From the NCBI GenBank assembly GCA_026129405.1, contig JAHCID010000001.1, positions 1,798,001 through 1,862,000 of the forward strand: DNA of 64,000 nucleotides, written 5' to 3'. Each line of letters begins with the position of its first letter. The stretch's first letter is position 1. Under the pieces are notes generated by a model, which worked only from the letters and a program-made list of their open reading frames with translations, ran no database searches and was not told where the DNA came from. Of the stretch, positions 55,070 through 62,263 are shown piece by piece. Source of the DNA: a bacterium (GTDB lineage Bacteria > Desulfobacterota > Binatia > DP-6). A program made the translations under genes and the position numbers.

Positions 55070-56450
55070 GGTGGTCGTGCCGCTCGTCGTGCAGGCGGCG
55101 CTCGCCGCCGCCGGCGTCGTCGTGGCGCTGCGCCGGGGCGGGCGGGCGGCCGCGGTGCATCCGCTCGTCACCTTCGGCGTGCCCTACGCGGTCATCACCA
55201 CCGGCCCGGCGATCCGCTGGCTCGTCTTCGACGTCGCGCCGTACGGCATCCACCTCGACGCGATGGGGCGGGCGCTGTGGATCGCCGTCGCCGCGCAGGC
55301 GGGCATCCTCGCCGGCGGCCTGCGTGCCGGGCGGCGCGTGCACCTGCCGCGCACGATCCTCGTGCTGGCGGCGCCGCGCCGCTTCCGGCGCCTGGCGCTC
55401 GGCGTCTTCGCGGTCGCGTTCGCGGCCGGCGCGGCGGCGCTGGCGGCGCGCTGGGGCGAGCTCACGACGGTCGGCAAGCTCGACGCCGGCGCGACCGGCG
55501 ACCCGTGGATCCGCCTGCACTACGCGGCGTTCCTCGTGCTGCTCGCGGTGGTGCCGGCGGTCGTGCTGGTCGATCAGGCGATCGCCGGCCGCCTGCTGCC
55601 GCGCCGCTCGCAGCTCGTGCTGGGCGCGTTCGCGCTCCTCTGCATGCTCTCGAGCGAGCGCGACGTGGCGCTGGTGCTGCTCATGGTGCCGCTGGCGTGG
55701 CTGACCGCACGACGCGGCCCGGCGGTCCGGCGCGGCCGCGCGCGCCGCGGCCTGCGCACGGCGTGGCGGCTCGGCGCCGCCTTCGCGGTCGCGGGCGTCG
55801 TGCTCGTGGGCATGGAGTGGGCGCGCAGCGGCGGGGCGCTGTCGTGGTCGTCGCAGGTGGCGGCGCTCGGCGAGCGGGCGCGGCAGGAGAGCGCGGTGCA
55901 GTCGTTGCTCGGCCTCGGCTCGAACCTCTTCGTCACCAGCCGCGTCGCCGAGTGGGTGCCGGCGGACGAGCCGCATCGCTACGGCACGACGTACCTGGCC
56001 ACGCTCGGCAATCTGGCCCCGTCGTTCCTGCTCCCGGGCCTCCGCTTCGCGTCGCTGCCGGCGTGGTTCAAGGACAACTACGCGCCGACGTCGACCACCG
56101 GCTACGGCTTCGGCATGGAGGCCGAGGCGTATCTCAACTTCGGCCTCGCCGGGCCGGCGCTGGTGTTCGCGCTCTGGAGCGCGGGGCTCGTGCTGCTCTT
56201 CGACGGCTGGCGGCTGGTGCCGGACGCGCTGCTGCATCGCTACGCCTTCACCTTCATGTGCCCCTTCTCGCTCTACTGCATCCGCGGCGACTCCCTCATG
56301 TGGGCGAAGGGGTTCTGCTACGCCGTCGGCGTCGTATGGCTGCTCGCCTGGGTCGCCGGCGCGCGCCGGCGCGTGCGGCGCACGGCGCCGCGGCCGGCGA
56401 CGGCGGGGACGGCGCCGGCGATGCCCGTGCGGGGGAGGATCGCGGCGTGA
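55062..56450 (+). CDS. Polysaccharide polymerase-like membrane protein (Wzy type)
   Basis: A 462-residue protein with about ten membrane helices, ATG at 55062 inside the flippase end. Segments such as SSERDVALVLLMVPLAWLTARRG, a large extracytoplasmic loop with ADEPHRYGTTYLATLGNLAPSFLLPG and STTGYGFGMEAEAYLNFGLAGPALVFALWSAG, are typical of oligosaccharide repeat-unit polymerases of the O-antigen polymerase family. It would join repeat units on the periplasmic face. It overlaps the next glycosyltransferase (GTGA). The O-antigen-ligase-like gene upstream is a second candidate for this step. Confidence 0.8.
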   Translation: MPEVVVPLVVQAALAAAGVVVALRRGGRAAAVHPLVTFGVPYAVITTGPAIRWLVFDVAPYGIHLDAMGRALWIAVAAQAGILAGGLRAGRRVHLPRTILVLAAPRRFRRLALGVFAVAFAAGAAALAARWGELTTVGKLDAGATGDPWIRLHYAAFLVLLAVVPAVVLVDQAIAGRLLPRRSQLVLGAFALLCMLSSERDVALVLLMVPLAWLTARRGPAVRRGRARRGLRTAWRLGAAFAVAGVVLVGMEWARSGGALSWSSQVAALGERARQESAVQSLLGLGSNLFVTSRVAEWVPADEPHRYGTTYLATLGNLAPSFLLPGLRFASLPAWFKDNYAPTSTTGYGFGMEAEAYLNFGLAGPALVFALWSAGLVLLFDGWRLVPDALLHRYAFTFMCPFSLYCIRGDSLMWAKGFCYAVGVVWLLAWVAGARRRVRRTAPRPATAGTAPAMPVRGRIAA

Positions 56451-57625
56451 GGGTGCTGCATCTCGTGAAGACCGCGCAGGGCGCGGCCTGGGCGCGCCGG
56501 CAGATGGCGGTGCTGGTGCAGATGGGGATCGACGTCGTGGTGGCGCTGCCGGGCGGCACGCGCACGCCCGGCGCGGTGCCGTATCGGCGTGCGGGCGTCA
56601 CGGTGGTCGACGCCGATCTCGACTGGACGCTCGAGGCGCCGTGGAACCTGCCGCACGCGCTCGCCACCTGCCGCGCGCTGGTCGCCGACGTGCGACCCGA
56701 CCTCGTCCACAGCCACTTCGTCAGCACGACGCTCACCGCCCGCCTCGCGCTCGGCCGCCGCCATCCGCTGCCGCGTCTCTTCCAGGTGGCGGGCCCGCTC
56801 CATCTCGAGCACCTGCCGACGCGGCGGCTCGACCTCGCCACCGCCGGCCCGCGCGACGCCTGGATCGCGACCTGCGACTGGACGCGCGAGCGCTACGCAC
56901 GGAGCGGCGTGCCCGCGTCGCGGCTCTTCCGGGCCAACTACGGCATCGACCTCGCACCCTTCGGCGCCGCCGCCGGGGCGGGCGCGTTCCGCCGAGCGAG
57001 CGGCGTGGGCGCGACCACGCCGCTCGTCGGCCTGGTCGCGTGGATGTACCGCCCGCGGCGCTGGCTCGGGCAGCGGACGGGGATCAAGGGGCACGAGGAC
57101 TTCCTCGCCGCCTGCCGCCGGGTGACGCGCATGCGGCCGGGCACGGTCGCCGTCGTGGTCGGCGCCGCGCGACCGGGCGCGGCGGACTACGAGGCACGGC
57201 TGCGTGCGCTGGCGGCGGGCTGCGACGCGATCCGCTTCGTCGGCGCGCGCGACGACGTCGCGGCGGTGTATCGCGACCTCGACGTCGCCGTGCACCCGTC
57301 GCTGTCGGAGAACCACGGCGGCGCCGTCGAGTCGCTGGCGAGCTGCTGCCCGACGGTCGCGACGTGCGTCGGCGGGCTGCCGGAGATCGTTCGCCACGGC
57401 GACACCGGCTGGCTCGTGCCGCCGCGGGCGCCCGACCAGCTCGCCAGCGCCATCCAGCAGGCGCTGGCGGATCCCGTCGAGGCGCAGCGCCGGGCGCGGG
57501 TCGGGCAGACGCTGGTGCGCGCCCGCTTCGACGTGACGCGGACCGCGGCCGAGGTCGCGGCCGTGTACGCGCAGGTGCTCGGCGAGGCGCCGTCGGCGGC
57601 CGCGGCGGCGGCGGCGGTGGGCTGA
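56447..57625 (+). CDS. Glycosyltransferase family 4-type protein
   Basis: A 392-residue GT-B enzyme starting GTG at 56447, overlapping the polymerase stop. The N-terminus has VRVLHLVKTAQGAAWARRQMAVLVQMGIDVVVALPGG and PDLVHSHFVSTTLTARLAL. The donor-binding C-terminal domain has IRFVGARDDVAAVYRDLDVAVHPSLSENHGGAVESLASCCPTVATCVGGLPEIV split across those motifs, with the E-x7-E-like SENHGGAVE. It presumably adds a sugar to the lipid-linked repeat unit. It ends in an Ala-rich tail (SAAAAAAAVG). Confidence 0.88.
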   Translation: MRVLHLVKTAQGAAWARRQMAVLVQMGIDVVVALPGGTRTPGAVPYRRAGVTVVDADLDWTLEAPWNLPHALATCRALVADVRPDLVHSHFVSTTLTARLALGRRHPLPRLFQVAGPLHLEHLPTRRLDLATAGPRDAWIATCDWTRERYARSGVPASRLFRANYGIDLAPFGAAAGAGAFRRASGVGATTPLVGLVAWMYRPRRWLGQRTGIKGHEDFLAACRRVTRMRPGTVAVVVGAARPGAADYEARLRALAAGCDAIRFVGARDDVAAVYRDLDVAVHPSLSENHGGAVESLASCCPTVATCVGGLPEIVRHGDTGWLVPPRAPDQLASAIQQALADPVEAQRRARVGQTLVRARFDVTRTAAEVAAVYAQVLGEAPSAAAAAAAVG

Positions 57626-57627
57626 CG

Positions 57628-58239
57628 ATGCGGCTCGACGCGAAGCGGGCGCTCGACGTCGCCGCCGCGCTCGTGCTCGGCGTCGCGGCGCTGCCGATCG
57701 TGGGCCTGGCCGCCCTCGCGATCCGCGCGACGATGGGCGGCCCGGTGCTCTATCGCCAGCCGCGCGTCGGCCGCCACGGCGCCGTGTTCGCGATCGTGAA
57801 GCTGCGCACCATGCGCAGCGGCCTGGGCGACGACGCCGTGCGCCTGACCCGGCTCGGCCGCCGGCTGCGCGCATGGAGCGTCGACGAGCTGCCACAGCTC
57901 TGGAACGTGCTGCGCGGCGACATGTCGCTGGTCGGCCCGCGGCCGCTGCTGCCCGAGTACCTCGGCCGCTACTCGCCGGAGCAGGCGCGCCGCCATCTCG
58001 TGCGCCCGGGGCTGACCGGCCTGGCGCAGGTGGAGGGCCGCAACGCGCTCGACTGGAGCGCGCGCTTCGCGCTCGACGTCTGGTACGTCGACCACCGGAG
58101 CCTCGGGCTCGACGCGCGCATCCTCGTGCGCACGCTCGGCTGTCTCGTGCGGCGCGACGGCATCCACGCCGCCGGCCACGCGACCATGCCGCCGTTCGAG
58201 GGACCGACGGAAGGGAGGGGATCATGCGCCATCTCGTGA
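57628..58239 (+). CDS. Initiating sugar-1-phosphate transferase (PglC-like)
   Basis: A 203-residue monotopic phosphoglycosyltransferase. The N-terminal re-entrant hydrophobic segment is ALDVAAALVLGVAALPIVGLAALAIRATMGGPVLYRQPRVG, read across the motif. KLRTM, WSVDELPQLWNVLRGDMSLVGPRPLLPEYL (catalytic Asp-Glu dyad region) and RPGLTGLAQVEGRNALDWSARFALDVWYVDHRS are family hallmarks. Short length without extra N-terminal helices matches PglC rather than WbaP/WcaJ. It transfers a sugar phosphate to undecaprenyl phosphate. Its end overlaps the acetyltransferase start by 16 bp. Confidence 0.9.
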   Translation: MRLDAKRALDVAAALVLGVAALPIVGLAALAIRATMGGPVLYRQPRVGRHGAVFAIVKLRTMRSGLGDDAVRLTRLGRRLRAWSVDELPQLWNVLRGDMSLVGPRPLLPEYLGRYSPEQARRHLVRPGLTGLAQVEGRNALDWSARFALDVWYVDHRSLGLDARILVRTLGCLVRRDGIHAAGHATMPPFEGPTEGRGSCAIS

Positions 58240-58922
58240 TCGGGGCGGGCGGCTTCGCGCAGGAGGTCGCCTGGACGCTGGACGCCGCGCTGCGCGCCCG
58301 GGGCCGCACGACGGAGCTGCGCTTCTTCGACGACGCGGTGCCGCGCGGCGTGCTGCGCTCGGGGCTGGGCGAGGTCGTGGGGACGCTCGCGGAGGTGACG
58401 GCGCACACGCACGGCGACGAGGTGCGGCTCGTGCTCGGGCTCGGGCTGCCGCGCACCAAGCGCGCCGTCGTCGAGCGCCTGGCCGACGTCGGCCTGCCGT
58501 GGGAGCGCGTCGTCCATCCGAGCGCGCTGGTCGGGCCGGCGTCGCGCGTGGGCGAGGGCTGCTACGTCGCGGCCGGCGCCGTGCTCTCGGTCAACGTGCG
58601 GCTCGGCCGCTTCGTGACCGTGAACGTCCACGCGGCGGTGACGCACGACGACGTCATCGGCGACTTCGTGACCCTGCACCCGTCGGTGCATCTCGCCGGA
58701 CACGTCGTGATCGGCGACCTCGGCGAGCTCGGCACCGGCGCCGCGGTGCTGCCGGGCCACACGCTCGGCAGCGCGACCACGCTCGGGCCGGGCTCGGTGG
58801 CGACGCGCTCGCTGCCGGGCGGCGGCACCTGGATCGGCAGCCCGGCCGTGGCGCTGCGGCGGCCCGTGACGGATCAGTCGGTGCGCGGCGACGCGCGCCG
58901 CTCGATGACGGCGACCTCGTGA
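58224..58922 (+). CDS. Sugar O/N-acetyltransferase (PglD/NeuD-like)
   Basis: A 232-residue protein; ATG at 58224 follows gggagggg. The N-terminal Rossmann-like domain MRHLVIGAGGFAQEVAWTL leads into a left-handed beta-helix of hexapeptide repeats: RVGEGCYVAAGAVLSVNVRLGRFVTVNVHAAVTHDDVIGDF and VIGDLGELGTGAAVLPGHTLG in successive coils. The His of AAVTHDD is the expected base. In bacillosamine synthesis PglD N-acetylates the 4-amino group. The 3' end overlaps the convergent glycosidase-like gene by about 49 bp. Confidence 0.87.
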   Translation: MRHLVIGAGGFAQEVAWTLDAALRARGRTTELRFFDDAVPRGVLRSGLGEVVGTLAEVTAHTHGDEVRLVLGLGLPRTKRAVVERLADVGLPWERVVHPSALVGPASRVGEGCYVAAGAVLSVNVRLGRFVTVNVHAAVTHDDVIGDFVTLHPSVHLAGHVVIGDLGELGTGAAVLPGHTLGSATTLGPGSVATRSLPGGGTWIGSPAVALRRPVTDQSVRGDARRSMTATS

Positions 58923-61008
58923 GGCGCGAGCCGCACCCGTACCCACGCCGCGCCGTCGCGGTAGCGGACGCGCCAGGCCGCGCGATGCTCGCGGCCGGCG
59001 GCGTCGAAGCGGAAGGCGCGCACCGCGCCGGTGCGGCTCGGCCAGCCGTGCGTGCCGCTGCGTACGGTGACCAGCCGCTCGCGGCCGCGCAGCGTGCCGG
59101 GACGAATGGCTTCGGGGGTGAACGGGAAGAGCCGGCCGGCGAGCTGCCAGTCGTAGTCGAGCCGCGTGCCGGCGGGCAGCAGGCCGCGGGCGAGGAGCGC
59201 GGTGACGGCGGTGAAGTCGCGTGCGCCGCCGAGGTAGCCGAGCGGCGAGGTGAGGTGCGCGAGCGCGTCCCAGTCGCGTCCGTGCTGCATCTCGACGAGG
59301 CGCAGCGCGCCCGGCTGGAGCCGCCGGGTGGTCGGCGGGCCGTTGCCGAGGACGAAGCGGCCGCGGGCGAGCGCGACCTTGAGATCGTCGGACAGGAGGT
59401 TCGCGAGCCCGACCCGCGCGGTGACGCGTCCGGCGGCGTCCGCCAGACACGAGCGGCCGTCCCAGCGCGACGTCGTGAGGCGCGGGCGGCCGTAGTCGAT
59501 GCCGTCGATCTCGTCCCAGTAGAGGCCGTCGCCGCCGAGCGCGTCCATGGCGCGGGCGGTGGCACGAAGGCGTGCGCCGACGCCGCCGCCCGCACGCGGC
59601 ACGATGCTCCAGGCGGGCGTGAAGCGACCGCCGAAGGCGGCGCGCTCGACCCCGCCGCCCGGCCGCACGATCAGCTCGTCGGGCGGCCCCGCGACGGCGC
59701 TGCCGTCGCGCTGCGCGTCGAAGTAGGGCAGCACGCGCAGGCCGGGGCGCGCGGCGTGCAGCTTCGCGATCGCGGCGGCGACGCGGGCACGCAGCGGCGC
59801 GAAGGCGTCGTCCAGCACCGACGGCCCGAAGCCGATGCGCGGCGGCCGGTGGGTGTCGGCGGGATCGACCCAGCCGCCCCACATGGCGGCGACGGCGACG
59901 TGCTGGCGGCGCAGCGCCGCGGCCAGCGCGGCGTCGGGCATGGCGAGGATGCGGTCGGGATGGAACCAGACGTACGCGCCGGGGATGGCGGCGTCGCTGC
60001 CCCAGGCGGCGCGCACGGCGCCGACGAAGTCCCAGTAGTCGCCGCGCGCGAGCGGCCAGGCGCTCCAGACCATCGTGTAGGTCGCCCCGCGGTCGAGGCA
60101 GAGGAGATCGGTGCGCAGCCCGGCCGCGCCGCCGGCGACGTCGGCGATCACCTGCTGGCGGAAGACGTCGTCCTCGGCGACCAGGCCGACGCCGCCGGAG
60201 CCGACCGGCGTGAACACGGTCGGATTCCACGGCGCGTAGACCTCCTGCGCGGAGGGGTCGGGCGAGCCGGCGACGTGGATCCAGCGCGCGGCGCTGGCGA
60301 GGGCGTGGCGGACGTGGACGGCGGCGAGCGCGTCGCCGGCGTTGGTGAACGTGTCGCGCACCGCGACGTGCGCCGCGCGCACGTCGAGGGTGCGGGCGTG
60401 GCGGATCGCCGTCGGCGCGACGACGGTCGTCTGCACGAGCGCGCCGCCGCCGGGCCAGGCGAGGTCGAGGCGGTGCGGGTCGGCGCCGGCGGTGAATGCG
60501 GTGTGCGGGCGAGCGGCTGGCGCCGCGGCCGGCCCCAGTCCGGGGGCGGCTCGCGGGCGGGCAGGGCGGCGCCGTCGTCGGTCAGGGCGCACGTCCTCGA
60601 CGACGAGCGGCGCTGGCGGCGGTGCCGACCTCCAGGCGCAGGATCGCGCCCTGGGGCGTCGGCGCGCGCACGTCGCCGGCGTCGAGCAGGAGGCGATCGG
60701 CGTCGTCCGCCCGCGGGCGATAGCGGACGCGCCAGCGGCCGGCCTCCCAGCGCGGCAGCCCGTCGAGCCGCGCGGCGCGCCGCAGGCGCGGCGTGCGGCG
60801 ATCGGCCATCGGTCCGAGCGCGACCGTTCACGACGATGCGCAGCGCCGGCACCGAGCCCGCGGGCGCCGGCGCGGCGAGACGCGGCACGAGGCGCAGGCG
60901 CCGGCGCGTGGCGACCGGCGGCAGCGTCAGCGTCGCCCCGGCGCCGGGGGCGACCTCGTGCGGGCCGGGCGCGCTCCACAGCACGGCGGCGAGCATCACG
61001 CCGAGCAT
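58874..61008 (-). pseudogene. Secreted glycosidase-like protein, N-terminal region frameshifted
   Basis: ATG at 61008 begins MLGVMLAAVLWSAPGPHEVA, a signal peptide, followed by beta strands. Sense changes frame several times between 60490 and 60810 (WEAGRWRVRYRPRADDADRLLLDAGD; LTDDGAALPAREPPPDWG; PHTAFTAGADPHRLDLAW). From about 60510 to the stop at 58874 it is intact. That part is TIM-barrel-like: AIPGAYVWFHPDRIL, LRVLPYFDAQRDGS, ALGGDGLYWDEIDGIDYGRP (candidate acid residues Asp/Glu), FVLGNGPPTTRRL. A C-terminal beta domain follows. It looks like a glycoside hydrolase or related carbohydrate-active protein, but I cannot name a family. It lies antisense within the polysaccharide locus. Confidence 0.62.
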
Positions 61009-61070
61009 CGACAGCCATCACGCCGCCGCCCTGCCCGGGATGCAAGCCGGCGCGCGACCGGAGGTGCGTC

Positions 61071-62231
61071 ATGACGATCCCCATGTCCCAGCCCGACATC
61101 ACCAGCCTCGAGCGCGCCGCCGTGCTGCAGGCGCTCGGCACCGCCACGCTCAGCATCGGGCCGTGGCTCGACCGCTTCGAGCAGGCGATGCAGGCGCGTC
61201 TCGGCGTGCGGCACGCGGCCGGCGTGTCGAGCGGGACGGCGGGCCTGCACCTGGCGCTGCTCGCCGCCGGCGTCGGCGACGACGACCTCGTCGTGACCAC
61301 GCCGTTCAGCTTCGTCGCGTCGGTGAACTGCATCCTCTACTGCCGCGCGCGTCCGGTGCTGGTCGACGTCGAGCCGACGGCGCTCACCCTCGACGCCGAG
61401 CGCGTCGCCGACGCCGTGCGCCGCCTCGCCGACCGCGGCGGGGCGCGCGGCGGCCGCTTGAAGGCGATCCTGCCCGTGCACGTGTTCGGCCAGCCGGCCG
61501 ACATGGATCCGATCTGCGCCGTCGCGCGGCGCTACGGTCTCGCGGTGATCGAGGACGCGTGCGAGGCGCTCGGCGCGACCTACCGCGGCCGCCCGGCGGG
61601 CGCGCTCGGCGACGCTGCCGTCTTCGGCTTCTACCCGAACAAGCAGGTGACGACCGGGGAGGGCGGCATGGTCGTGACCTCGCATCCCGACTGGGACGCG
61701 AGCGTGCGCAGCCTCCGCAACCAGGGACGCGACGTGGAGGGCGGCTGGCTGGAGCATTCGCGGCTCGGCTACAACTACCGCCTCGACGAGCTGTCGGCGG
61801 CGCTCGGCGCGGTGCAGCTCGCCCGGCTCGACGAGCTGCTCGCCGCGCGCGCCCGCGTCGCCGCCTGGTACCGTGCCCGGCTCGAGCGCGTGCCGGGCGT
61901 GACGCTGCCCGCGACCGCGCCGTGGACGACGCGCGCGTCGTGGTTCGTCTACGTGGTGCGCGTCGCCGCCGAGCGCCGCGACGAGGTGCTACGCACGCTC
62001 GGCGCGCAGGGTATCCCGGCGCGTGTCTACTTCCCGCCCATCCATCTCCAGCCGTACCATCGCGGCGTGCTCGGTGCGGCGCCCGGCGACTTCCCGGTCG
62101 CCGAGGCGGCCGGCGCCACCTGCCTCGCGCTGCCCTTCTCGGGCCGCATGCGCGAGGCCCAGGTCGACGAGGTGTGCGGCGCGCTCGCCGAGGCCCTGCA
62201 CGGCGCGGCGCCGCGGCGCGCGAGCGCCTGA
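61071..62231 (+). CDS. DegT/DnrJ/EryC1/StrS aminotransferase (PglE-like)
   Basis: A 386-residue PLP enzyme; ATG at 61071 after ggaggtgcg. Features: VSSGTAGLHLALLAAGVGDDDLVVTTPFSFVAS, VIEDACEALGATYRGRPAG, PLP lysine in FGFYPNKQVTTGEGGMVVT (about residue 191), and GYNYRLDELSAALGAVQL. It transaminates nucleotide-linked 4-keto sugars. Directly upstream of the PglF-like dehydratase, it would make UDP-4-amino-4,6-dideoxy-GlcNAc for the acetyltransferase at 58224. Confidence 0.9.
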   Translation: MTIPMSQPDITSLERAAVLQALGTATLSIGPWLDRFEQAMQARLGVRHAAGVSSGTAGLHLALLAAGVGDDDLVVTTPFSFVASVNCILYCRARPVLVDVEPTALTLDAERVADAVRRLADRGGARGGRLKAILPVHVFGQPADMDPICAVARRYGLAVIEDACEALGATYRGRPAGALGDAAVFGFYPNKQVTTGEGGMVVTSHPDWDASVRSLRNQGRDVEGGWLEHSRLGYNYRLDELSAALGAVQLARLDELLAARARVAAWYRARLERVPGVTLPATAPWTTRASWFVYVVRVAAERRDEVLRTLGAQGIPARVYFPPIHLQPYHRGVLGAAPGDFPVAEAAGATCLALPFSGRMREAQVDEVCGALAEALHGAAPRRASA

Positions 62232-62263
62232 ACGCCCGTGTGACAGGAGGAGGTCTCCACCCG

